A DNA stretch of 64,000 nucleotides, from contig NC_087069.1 in the NCBI RefSeq assembly GCF_963678635.1, positions 51,408,938 through 51,472,937 of the forward strand, read 5' to 3'. Positions 11,383 through 20,833 of this stretch are shown piece by piece. Numbering within the stretch: position 1 is the first letter of the stretch; each line of letters opens with the position of its first letter. Below the pieces are notes generated by a model that saw only the letters and a list, made by a program, of their open reading frames with translations, was not told where the DNA came from and did no database searches. The translations under genes and the position numbers were made by a program. Source of the stretch: Symsagittifera roscoffensis (Eukaryota; Xenacoelomorpha; Acoela; Convolutidae).

Positions 11383-12082
11383 TTACCGTGGTTCTTCTAC
11401 TTCAACTGCTTCATAATCGAAAAACGAATCGTTGAAGAAAGACGACTCGTCCTCATCGGAAGTATTGGCCTCCAGATCCGCGATATCCCCGCTATCAATA
11501 TCACTGTCGTTGGTTTCTGCTGCCCGAATCAGACCGGGGTCTGGAGTTTGCCAACTGCTATTGACCTGGTCCATCAGTTGTCGAAGCGAGCGATGTGGTT
11601 GTGTGTTCTCAACAGCAAAACTATCCTCAGAGTATTCATCATCAATATCCGGATGGTCCCAATCAACGTTTTGAGTGTTAGCGAATTCTTCAGACACCCC
11701 ATCTAGGAAATCGTCACAATCCCACGACACTGGCTGTTGACGATCTTCAAAAAATGGCATCCATTTTTCCAAATCGTCATTGTCAGTTGGGTCAGAATTA
11801 ACAGCGGCTGTGTTGTCATCACTATCATCAATGCCAATCACAGTTTGACCCACGATGTTTTTGTGACCGTAGGGAAGAGTCTGCTGACCATCATCGAGGA
11901 TGTAGCGTTTGTCATCGATGTTTTCGTCGAAGTCACTGTTTGCAGATTGTGTGACTCGGATGCGATTCGACTGTTTTCAGTTTTGAATAACAAGCCAGAG
12001 GTCAAGGTGTCTCGATATCGCTGATGACTCAACATCTTCTGAGCAGCTTTGGACACACCTTTCGCCGATAATTTTCTGCAGT
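11383..12082 (-). pseudogene. Polinton DNA polymerase B, thumb and acidic C-terminal tail
   Basis: The minus-strand frame from 12,082 reads RKLSAKGVSKAAQKMLSHQ, the AKGV(S/K)KA thumb segment of protein-primed PolB. A second frame then carries DDKRYILDDGQQTLPYGHK, the usual PolB C-terminus. The two are separated by a one-base net frameshift near 11,925-11,945. In the second frame coding continues for about 155 more residues, very rich in Asp, Glu and Ser and ending in FFDYEAVEVEEPR. In most Polinton polymerases I know of, the protein ends soon after the TLxYGH motif, so this tail is unusual. Upstream, the gene is separated from the palm domain by a low-complexity stretch. Confidence 0.8.
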
Positions 12083-12735
12083 CTAAAAATTTATTTATAT
12101 GATTACTAATCAATTTTTTGATGATCAATAATGTGTGGTGGTAAAAAAACCAAATGCGATGTTTTTTTAAGAGCTACATCATGTTAACTTGAAGGCCAGG
12201 TGCAACAAAAAAAAATACATGAAGGCAAGGTGTGACCCTAAAAATTAGTCATCATTAAAAAAAAACAACAATCGACCAACACAAAAAAAAATCCCCGACA
12301 AAAAAATTTAAAAAAAAAAAATTTTGCCGACAAAAAAAATTTTTTCAAAAAATTTTTCGCCCACAAAAAAAATCGCCCACAAAAAAAAAACCAAAAATTT
12401 TCAAAAAAATTATTTTTTTTCGCCTAAAAAGTTTTTTCCAATTTTTTTTCAAAACAAAAAACACTTTTTCGCCCGAAATTTTTTTTCGAACAAAAAAAAA
12501 TTTTTTTTTTCCAAAACAAAAAAAAATTTCGCCCACAAAAAAAACCGCCCACAAAAAAAAATTATACTTTTTCGCCTAAAAAGTTTTTTCCAAATTTCTT
12601 CTTTTTTTTGATAAAATTACATTTTTTCGCCCACAAATAAAAATTGCCTTCCGAAAAAAATCACAAAAAATCAAAATTTTTGGAAATTCGTGCTCACAAA
12701 TAAGGCAAATAGAAATTAATTACCTCTGGACAAAA
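12083..12735 (-). other. Low-complexity spacer inside the polymerase gene (intron or insertion)
   Basis: About 650 bp of A and T runs with recurrent CGCCCACAAAAAA and CGCCTAAAAAGTTTTTTCCA words (12,358-12,630). It interrupts PolB between the palm and thumb. On the minus strand it ends in ATTTTTAG, a good splice acceptor. The only phase-compatible donor is a weak GT at 12,731-12,730. A stronger GTAATT donor a few bases further is out of phase. An in-frame TAA at 12,738-12,736 precedes both. The open frames inside are low-complexity artefacts. Confidence 0.6.
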
Positions 12736-14169
12736 TTAATTTTCAAAGTCAAAAAGCTTGGGTTTTAGGGATATAAACTCAATTATAATGTCTCCTGGAA
12801 ACTCATCCTTGAATTTTAAAACAACCATTTTGTTTTTCGGGTCGTAGAGAGGGTGGTTCTTCGGGTATTTTGACAAGTCAAGTTCATTCAAAATATTCCT
12901 TTTTTCGGAAATTTCTCGGTATAAATCTTCACTTTTGACTTGGTACAGGAGACTGTCTGTATCAGAATACAAAAGTTGACATTCAAAATTTGGTTTCATT
13001 ATATCGTAATGAAATTTATACATGTGAAACTTTGCTAACTCAAGAACACTAGCTCCCACAATTGTTGGGACATCCCAATAGATTTTTGTTGGATTCGAAG
13101 TGAACGCTGCCAAGTTTTCTCCAAAAATTTTGTAGGATTTAAATTCGAATGCACTAATTTCTCGCAAAGCGGCATGATAATCTCTAACTATTCGAACAAG
13201 CATCCGTTTGCGCTTCGACTCGCATGTTTTCCCATAAGCACAATTGTTCAGTAGTTTGTACAAATCCTCCTCAAATTTATTTCTAGCTTGTTGTCGTTTA
13301 GTTGTGTTCAATGTGATGTATGGTTCTAACCAGGCTTCTTGTTCAAACTTCAGCACACGGTGCACTTTTTTAACTTTAAGTCCCAACCTAACAAACAATT
13401 GCAATAGTTTGTAATGAATTGTATAGTTTGACTTGTCATGCAGCGTCTGCAGTAACTTTTTGGTCTTTCCAATTGAACGTCTTGCAATGTTTTGATTTTT
13501 CATCTGCTCGAATAAATTTGTTTGGTAGGGTTTCAACCAATCCTGGGGTACACTTTCTTTAGTAGGAGCTAAAGGGTAATCTTGATGATCCTCATGCAGT
13601 TCTTCTGGGTACTCGAGATCAACTTCCAATATAAATCCAATCAAAGAGTCTTCAGTCATGTTGAGGATTTGTTTCACAATCACCTCTTCTTCTATATGCT
13701 CTATTAACTCAAAGTTACGCACCGGTAATTTCTCCGTTTGCATGACGCCGCCATAGTGGTTATTTGCATCGATCATAAACCCGTAGGTGCTAGGTTGATC
13801 TGGGTTGAATTCGGGACATTCTTTGTTGTTGGCTTTGAAAAAGCGACTATGAAACACGGATGCAGTACCACCTCGCATCATATTCTCGACCATTTCAAGA
13901 TGCCTGCGGTCTGATAAAAGCTGAACATTCGAGTCTTTGCAGATACGTTTGAAGGCGTCTCCAGCTAAGTTTGAAGCACTAAAATGGTGCGCGCAGTCCA
14001 GACCATAAGTTTGGTGACTAATTTGTCGAAATTCTTCGAAGACGCAAGCAAGAAGGAGTGTATGACACTTGAGATACAAGTTGTGATAATCCTCCAAGTT
14101 TTGACATTTGAACACTCTAAAAACTTTCATTGCATGTTCCAGATCCGCTTGTGAAACTGCAAATTTTTT
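12736..14169 (-). pseudogene. Polinton protein-primed DNA polymerase B, palm domain
   Basis: Replicative polymerase of the element, expected to copy it from a protein primer. From an ATG at 14,283 the frame is open for 515 residues, although real coding probably enters by frameshift at about 14,165. Motif A (DANNHYGG) lies near residue 172, motif B (KLLNNCAYGK) at 343-352 and motif C (YSDTDS) at 439-444. Both catalytic aspartates of motif C are present. The segment YHNLYLKCHTLLLACVFEEFR matches the conserved region before the palm. The frame ends in SLKPKLFDFEN and a stop, and the thumb continues beyond the spacer at 12,082. Confidence 0.93.
14163..14169 (-). other. A_AAA_AAT heptamer at the polymerase frame switch
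   Basis: On the minus strand the exonuclease frame reads GGA AAA AAT where it must pass to the palm frame, and that frame is exactly -1. The heptamer fits the X XXY YYZ pattern of -1 ribosomal slippery sites. A simple indel in the A6 run is the alternative and is more likely. Confidence 0.35.
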
Positions 14170-15917
14170 CCTCCATTCAAAACATCGAACCAATTTTGCA
14201 AAGGAGGCAATTCCTTTTCTGCAAATTTTTCTCTTTTGGTCATCGACGAATATGGGTAGAAACCTTTTTGTCGTATCAGACACCGTTTCTCCTCCGTCTC
14301 GTTTGCAAAATGCTTGTTCAAAATTGACATTTTTTCCGCTGGTAGATTATCAACCAATTTTTGCAGGGAAGAATTCAAAAACTTGCATGAGTCAATAAAT
14401 CTGAGGTATTCAAAAACTTTTTGCTCAGATCCGTTTTTCCTTTTTATAGTTTTAATTAGGACTCCAATGCTTAACGATATATATTTTTCGTCGGTGCTAG
14501 GTATAACACTCATTGTACTTGTTGGCTCGCATTCATGCAATGCGAGACAAATGTGGTGAAGGTCATAGTTCTGGATGTTATGTCCAATGACTGGGGTGAA
14601 ATTTACAGTTCGTCTTGCGAGGTTGCATTTTTCATGTGCCCATCCCAAAAATTTTCCAGAAAAATGGCAATGGTCAAGACATTTTTCGTGCTCATTGGTA
14701 AAATGTATACAGCAAATCCAACATGTTGATGTGTTTTCTTTGTTCAACGATTCTTGGCTTTCTAGAAATTGAGGAAACCGTCGCTTTTGATCATATATCT
14801 CTCTCGCTAATTGATGCAACTGATTGAAAAACTTTTTCATGCATTGATCAGAGCTGTCATAGTCAAAGAAGTAGGGCTGTGAATTTCCGTGTTCAATTAC
14901 AGCCAATGAATACCCACAAGCTTCGTGTTTTTGTACAACTCGGGTAGATGATTGCGATGGATTATCAGGACAAGAATCTACAGGTTTCAGAAATGATTCA
15001 AAATCAAAATAAACCACAAGTGGTACAAACCACAAGGCCTGGAGGTTTTTGAGCTCGTATCTGTTGGTACCTTTTTCTGCTGAAGGCATGACTACTAGAG
15101 CAGGTTCATGATCCGTACAACACTGGATGTGTTGCTCGTGAGTTTCATCACTCCAACTAATGTGAAAGCAGTTTCTACATAAACGTGCAATTGGGCGATA
15201 CTTACACCCTTTGATTTCGCAGATGAACTTTAACAAATCGATTATAAGTACATAGTGATGCTTTGCAGGCTCATACAAGAGAAGCAGGTCCATATCAAAT
15301 ATATCAGTTTGGGTGCTGTTATCTTGGTTGGGCCGTTTTGATATATACATAGGCAACAAATCTCCCTTGTGGTACTGAAACACATTTACCCGCACGTCGT
15401 TAGGTTGTTCAAATTTTCCAATTGAAGCGAAACTCATGGGTGAATCAAAATTACCTTGGGCTTTGTGTGCACTTTCAGCAGTGTATGCATCAGGTTGTGT
15501 CCGCGCAGCTGCTGGGTTCGCTTTTTGTTGATCAGTTAGAAGTAGGTCAACACCATGCTTCAGACTATAAGCAGCGGTAAAGCAAAGTTCGAAGCAATTA
15601 TTATCTTCGTGATTTCTAATGTTTATCAAATTCTGGGACATTCGAATTCGAAAAGGCAAGTCAATATAAGATGACCCACGGATTGGTGAAAACTTTGCAA
15701 GTTTAACAAAAACTTGAATTACGTGTTGCAAAACCCAACCGCTTCCATAAGATGCAAAAGTCTCCAAAACTGCTTGCATTTTTTCGACCATTTCAAAAAA
15801 CTCATCATCTTCTAATCCTAAGCTCATCACAGGTTTTATATCAGAGTTTGCATAAATGTCAATCCGCTCGTCGTGCTCAGTTTTACTGGAATCTTTTTTT
15901 ACTTTAGGTTTTACCAA
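14170..15917 (-). pseudogene. Polinton DNA polymerase B, N-terminal and exonuclease half
   Basis: This 596-residue frame (14,127-15,917) is the proofreading half of the polymerase. The Exo I motif YFDFESF gives D305 and E307. Exo II IGHNIQNYD lies at about 445-452. Between them is an HNH/endonuclease VII-like zinc cluster with CWIC (399-402), CLDHCHFSGKFLGWAH and CN (431-432), typical of Polinton PolB. KGFYPYSSM and LPPLQNWF near the end lead into the palm domain in the -1 frame at about 14,165. The true start is uncertain: the frame stays open upstream past 15,990, overlapping the end of the zinc-finger ORF, with no ATG. Confidence 0.93.
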
Positions 15918-15970
15918 ACCTAAATTAGCGCTGAACTGAACTTTTCTAGGTCCTTCTGCAACTCGATCGA

Positions 15971-16480
15971 TTATGAGACTTTGAATTTCATCTTTTTCTC
16001 TTGCATAAACTGCATAAGGTCAACGGGCTTATTTTCATCCATGGTTTGGTTTCCGCCGATCACATACGTTTCGAGAACACCGAAAAAAGCAGACTCACTT
16101 TTTTGAAGATTGGTGCCGTTGATTTCGTCTTCATCGACAGCATGCACATCACCGAGAGCAGCATTAGTAGCAGCAGCACTTGTAGTGGCTAAATCAGCAG
16201 AGGCAGCTCTCATAACAGGAAGACCATGGGTTGCTAGTAAATGAGCTGATAAGTTTTTGGGCGAATGAAATCCGAAATGACAATAATCACAAACACCTCC
16301 AAGTTGACCATAAGTGTGAAGAATATGTTTTTGTAAATTTGAAAGCATTTGAGCCGTGAATGAACACTCATTGCATCGATAAACAATAAGTCCTTTTTCA
16401 ACAAAATTTTTGTCATGCTCATGGCGACTTCTATTGTCCTTATTTGCATATTTCAGTGGACAAAAATTGCATTTGAACAT
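15971..16480 (-). CDS. C2H2 zinc-finger ORF upstream of polymerase
   Basis: 169 residues with three C2H2-type fingers: CNFCPLKYANKDNRSRHEHD, CNECSFTAQMLSNLQKH and CDYCHFGFHSPKNLSAH. An Ala/Ser/Asp/Glu-rich linker follows. Its likely role is DNA binding, as an accessory or as the N-terminal domain of the polymerase polyprotein. The polymerase frame is open and overlaps its end. The two frames could be joined by a -1 change at the A5 run at 15,993-15,997, in which case this is the N-terminus of one very large protein. Two E2F-type sites lie 160-200 bp upstream. Confidence 0.75.
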   Translation of the reverse strand: MFKCNFCPLKYANKDNRSRHEHDKNFVEKGLIVYRCNECSFTAQMLSNLQKHILHTYGQLGGVCDYCHFGFHSPKNLSAHLLATHGLPVMRAASADLATTSAAATNAALGDVHAVDEDEINGTNLQKSESAFFGVLETYVIGGNQTMDENKPVDLMQFMQEKKMKFKVS

Positions 16481-18049
16481 TTTTTGAAATAAGTTAAGCT
16501 ATTGATTTTAAGAAAGAAAAAGAATCAAGTGATCTCAAAATACACTCAGAAACAACAGTAAATGGGAAGCATAACTGTTCGTCTACCAATTGCAGAGAAA
16601 ACGGTTTGTGTTTTGCACGCGTAATTTTGAATTTGAATTAAAGTTCCCGCCAAAAATTGAATTAGATTTGAATTTCCCGCCAAACTGGCAAACTCAAATT
16701 CGATTGGACGAAACAGATAAATTGTTGTTTTAAACGTTAATAATGTTTACAAACGATAGAAGTTAATCTAAGCCAACCAAGTTTGGGCTAAATTTTAATC
16801 CAAAATGATTTAAGAGCCAAGAGAGAAAAGTTTTAATTTTATATTTTATCAATTCAAATTATAAATTGATGAAATTTTCGAAATTGCGAATAAAAAGTGA
16901 GCATGTCACAACACATGATAGATCCTAAATATCCCAGTTGTCATGAAGACAGAATATCCTATAAAAAATGTCAAAATTAGTATCAAAAACAGTTGAAATG
17001 ATGAATAAGTAAAGCAAAAACTGAAAAATGACAGTTTTTTAACTTTCCAGGCGCATTGTTATCAATGATGTCAATCACGGAGCGGTCGCACGGTCCTTGT
17101 CATCATGAATTTGTCTCAATTGTTTTTCGATTTGAAAAAAAAAGTCCGAAAAAATACTTTTCTGTAAAGAGAAATGAGTTTATTATTTTAGGGGGGATTA
17201 AGGGGATTAGCGTTTTTCTCGAAGACTATTGAAAAAACATCTTCTCCCACAATCTCATTAGTCGTGCCCCTCAATGCACTTTCATAATAATACCACTTGC
17301 TCATAATAAAAAATTGCGTCTTCTGGTTGAAAATCGCTTTTTTTCGGAAAAATGAAAAAACGATGAGTCATCAATTAAAAAGGTTGATTTTTATTATTTT
17401 TCTCAAATATTTAGCATGATGATGAATACTTGTACTTTTTTCATTTTAATCTTTTTTGGAGACAACAGTATCAATGATCAAATGGTAACTCCAATTTGTA
17501 GAAAAAAAATAAATGCTTTTTTTTCCTTTTTGTAATTAAAAAACCCAAATTTTTAATTAAAAACATTAAAAAAATAATTATTTTTATCAAAAAGTTGGTT
17601 TTAAACATCTTTTATACTATTTTTCATTATGTTTAGTTTGTATGATAACTATTTGAATAAACATATGACAACATAAATTTCCATCCAAACATATTTTTTT
17701 ACAGTTTTTTTTGACGTTAATTATCTTTTTTCAAAAAACGAAATTGATTTTTTTAATCTTGTTTTCTAAAATTTAGCATATATATGGATGCTTTTCAGTT
17801 TTTTCTCAAGATCACTAATGTAAATAAGAACTTCAATGTTAATATGTTAAACCCTATTTGTGGAAAAAATGAAAATTTTACGGATTTTTTTTTGTTTTTA
17901 ATTGAAAAAAAAAAATTCAATTTATTAAAAATAAATGATTTTTTTAACTTCAATTTTTAAAGGCTTTTGAAATAAATTTTTAATCAGAACCCAATCGTGT
18001 GATATTTAACGAACAATTACAAGATACAAACTCAAACTCAGTTTTAAAG
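16481..18049. other. Polinton non-coding interval with promoter sites
   Basis: About 1.6 kb, AT-rich, without convincing ORFs. The part next to the zinc-finger gene has two TTCCCGCC sites. The rest is A/T runs and short repeats. It separates two leftward genes. Confidence 0.6.
16644..16684. promoter_or_regulatory. Pair of E2F-type sites
   Basis: TTCCCGCCAAAA at 16,644-16,655 and TTTCCCGCCAAA at 16,673-16,684 match the E2F consensus. They sit 29 bp apart and about 165-205 bp upstream of the leftward zinc-finger/polymerase genes. The inferred role is S-phase-linked expression of the replication genes. Confidence 0.5.
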
Positions 18050-18757
18050 TTAAATTATTATACACAATAAATACAAACAAAAATCAATAAAACTCAACCT
18101 CAGTTTCAAAGTTATATAAGGTCCAAATACTCCTGCGCTTTCTCTAGTGTTGTTAACTTCCTTTTTTTCTTTGGCGCTAGACAGAGAGAAGGGGTTAAGT
18201 TGTCCATGTGGTTGCTCACAGTAGCCACAGGGGTACGCTTCGTCAAGCCATGGTGACACTACAGGGGAAGGATCAGCTTTCGGGGTAACTACTGATGGTG
18301 ACTCAATCTGTTCCATTCCCCATAAACGATCAAAAAATTCAATCTCTTCAAAGAATTCTAACTGGTTTTCATACATCGGAGTAACATCACAATCGTATGT
18401 ATACAAAACTTTTTTTACTGGTTTTGATAAAGTTGAAATGTCAACCTGAAGAGCAAGAGGCTCGTCAGGATCCGTATATTTACCAGAATTTGTAAGGTAA
18501 CTCAAATACTTTATATTCAGTTCTTCGTCTTTCTTTGAATTTTTTAAGGAAAGTTTACTGAATAAACGTAAAAAATTTTTGGGAATCATAACGTGATGAG
18601 TACAAGTCCACTCATCAGAATTGAAACTTTTTTCTTCGTTAATTATTGCTACAAAATTACCGTGAACGGTTTCATAAAAAATGGTTCTTTCGTGATTGGA
18701 ATATCCGGCAATAATATAACAAGGCATTTTTGAAGAAAAGTTGGGAGAAAATGACAA
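18050..18757 (-). CDS. Polinton protein of unknown function
   Basis: 235 residues from the first ATG. A second ATG at residue 11 (MPCYIIAGYSNHERTIFYET) looks a more natural start. The middle is acidic, with FFEEIEFFDRLWGMEQ. A CGYCEQPHGQ segment contains a Cys pair. The final 17 residues are hydrophobic and may be read-through of a degraded 3' end. It is the first leftward gene, divergent from the gene at 19,214. No family recognised. Confidence 0.6.
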   Translation of the reverse strand: MSFSPNFSSKMPCYIIAGYSNHERTIFYETVHGNFVAIINEEKSFNSDEWTCTHHVMIPKNFLRLFSKLSLKNSKKDEELNIKYLSYLTNSGKYTDPDEPLALQVDISTLSKPVKKVLYTYDCDVTPMYENQLEFFEEIEFFDRLWGMEQIESPSVVTPKADPSPVVSPWLDEAYPCGYCEQPHGQLNPFSLSSAKEKKEVNNTRESAGVFGPYITLKLRLSFIDFCLYLLCIII

Positions 18758-19213
18758 ACGTAACGCGGAGAGAAATGAAACTGAAATTAATTGTGAAAAC
18801 GCCTCAAGAGATGAAAATAGGGATTGGTTCTTCTAAAATTAGAAATTTCAAGAGCTCCTAGATAGTTTTTAATCAGTTTAATAAGAGAGGGCGTGTAAAA
18901 TATTTATGTTACCTTGCGTGGTATTCTATGTTTATCTAAATTGCATTCAAAACAATAACTTGTATCAAAAATAACGTTTAAACATTGTGACCTTTAACAC
19001 ACAATAAAATTCTTATCAGTTGTACATGCACAAAATACTTATCCATTTGAACTAAATTGCAATCCAATATCTTTGCGATATAAAGTACATGTGTATATAA
19101 ATTAAAATAGATACAACGCCGCTTTCTTTTGCAGACATATACAATCAATCGGAACCATTCATTTCTTTCTATTCAGTTTTGAATCAAGTTACTTTGAAAA
19201 TTTACTCGTTACA
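18758..19213. promoter_or_regulatory. Divergent intergenic (promoter) region
   Basis: This 456-bp interval separates the leftward and rightward gene sets and should contain both promoters. TGTATATAAATTAAAAT at about 19,091-19,107 is a TATA-like sequence about 115 bp before the rightward ATG. No E2F-type site was seen here. Confidence 0.45.
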
Positions 19214-19567
19214 ATGAATAAAACCAAAACAAGCACCACAGCAAATGCAGATAAAGATTTTGGCGATTGCTATTTCGATATTTCGGAAAACAGTAAAAGA
19301 CTAGTGCGTGCTACATTTAAAACATATGACCAAACTGGAACTTATGTATTCCTGAAAGTTTTCAAAAAAGCAAGTGAAGGCGCTGAATTTGAATCTGTAC
19401 AAAGACTTTCCTTAAGCAGCGAAGAATTTTCAAAATTACTAAAGTCGGGAAAATCAATCCGAGCGCAAACAAGTGAAATTTCTGATACTGTTGAAAACAA
19501 AGACAAACCACAATCTAACTGTAAACTTTCCTCAAATCCAAACAATTTCAAGCACGACTCGAATTAA
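19214..19567 (+). CDS. PC4/p15-like ssDNA-binding protein (tentative)
   Basis: 117 residues and apparently intact. After a short polar start, residues about 17-80 read as a series of beta strands (CYFDISENSKRLVRATFKTY, TYVFLKVFKK), followed by LSLSSEEFSKLLKSG. This resembles the PC4/p15 fold, where a strand-rich core is followed by an LSxxEWxxL-type helix. In hosts PC4 binds single-stranded DNA and acts in transcription and repair. A polar tail follows. This is inferred by eye from pattern and spacing, and other small beta-rich proteins are possible. Confidence 0.5.
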   Translation: MNKTKTSTTANADKDFGDCYFDISENSKRLVRATFKTYDQTGTYVFLKVFKKASEGAEFESVQRLSLSSEEFSKLLKSGKSIRAQTSEISDTVENKDKPQSNCKLSSNPNNFKHDSN

Positions 19568-19593
19568 TTTTCCTTTACAAAAGGGCAGAAGCT

Positions 19594-20369
19594 ATGTTCG
19601 AAGTTGTGTTACCTGATTATTTCAAAAAATTTCAAACAAATTTCAAATTTGTTATCACTGAAAAATTCCTAATTTATCTACTTTTAAAAATTATGCTTTT
19701 GGAAGCCACTTCAAATCTGAATATTGCCCTTTTTCAGTCGAGAATGAAAAAAAAATTCACTACCATATATTGATTCAAGTAGATTCAGAGGAACAATTGA
19801 ACCAATTTTTTCCTTCCCAAAAATGTTTCAGTGTTCCTTGTATTTTCACTTGCTTCAAATACTTAGTTTCTCCTGCTAAAGATGTCAAAGGAAGCGGTGA
19901 GTTATTTGACAAGCTTAAACTAGCTCTCACTTATTCAGCACAACCTGTTGCAGCCAATCTCGATTTGTTAGTTTTCACTGCAATCAAAAAACGTTTACCC
20001 AATTTATTGCTTTCTGCAACATCATCTAACAAACAAACTTCACCAAATCAAAAAGTTTGCAAGAAATCTCCGGCCGTTGGGGGACAGAAACGAATTGATA
20101 ATACAGTTACGCCTGCTGCATCATCGACGTCAAACAAAACCGTAAGAATTTCGACTTCAGTTTCAAAGAAACATACTGAAAGCAGACATGTTCAAACAGA
20201 TGAGATGAATACAGAAACTTTGAAAAGATTTGAAAGTTTAATTAATGGACCCCATTCTGCCGCTTTTTGCAAAATAATGGATATTTTGACAAGTGGATAT
20301 GGAAAACTTGATGTAGATACTGATGTGCTATTTGTGAAATTTCTTGTTGAAGAGAAAGTTAAGTTTTAA
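19594..20369 (+). pseudogene. Polinton protein of unknown function, one frameshift
   Basis: The ATG at 19,594 opens MFEVVLPDYFKKFQTNFK. That frame stops at 19,770, but a second frame open from the A5 run at 19,661-19,665 continues to 20,369, so the gene is one protein with a single net -1 shift. The C-terminal half has a Ser/Thr/Lys-rich linker (about 20,020-20,190) and a helical end (CKIMDILTSGYGKLDVDTDVLF, read in two parts). No family recognised. Confidence 0.55.
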
Positions 20370-20416
20370 TTATTATTTTTCATTATTCCCTTTTTATTAT
20401 ATTGAGTTCAGTAAAC

Positions 20417-20824
20417 ATGATTTCAACTTTCGATTTAAAACTCATTCATGAAATTTTTATAGATTTAAAATCACAATATCCAGACAAATCAGTCAGATTT
20501 CAGTATTTTTTAGCCACTTGTTTGTATTTGGATGCTGATATTAATTTGGATTTTGTTTTCAAAAACAGACCATATGGTGGTTTAATTGGAATAGACAATT
20601 CGTCGCTCGACAAACACTTGAAACATTTCAAATTTCTTAGAATACATGCTATATTGCATGACGCAACGGGATATTTGCAAGAAAAAAATCATACCGGTCC
20701 TGGGTACCCATATGTTTTGCCTTGTCCAATAAAAAACTGTTACCTGGGTCACGTGACAGGTATTGCGTTTTGCTTATTTCTTAAAGCATTCAAACCAAAG
20801 TTATTTCGTTCGTTGGAATGTTGA
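20417..20824 (+). CDS. Polinton protein with GPGY...GH block
   Basis: 135 residues from ATG 20,417 (MISTFDLKLIHEIF). The start has a helical DKSVRFQYFLATCLYLDAD segment. The C-terminal half has a striking motif: HDATGYL, then GPGYPYVLPCP, NCYLGHVTG and a hydrophobic stretch. The D..GY...GPGY...GH spacing looks like a conserved functional core, and I think related ORFs occur in other Polintons, but I cannot name the family. It ends at TGA just before the next gene. Confidence 0.6.
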   Translation: MISTFDLKLIHEIFIDLKSQYPDKSVRFQYFLATCLYLDADINLDFVFKNRPYGGLIGIDNSSLDKHLKHFKFLRIHAILHDATGYLQEKNHTGPGYPYVLPCPIKNCYLGHVTGIAFCLFLKAFKPKLFRSLEC

Positions 20825-20833
20825 GTGAAAGTC

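Noticed and set aside
11344-12024. Plus-strand frames over the polymerase tail
   Set aside because: Antisense to the acidic coding region, whose codon bias creates open antisense frames.
12324-12611. Open frames of 95 (plus) and 69 (minus) codons in the polymerase spacer
   Set aside because: Pure Lys/Phe/Asn low-complexity from A and T runs on both strands. Not coding.
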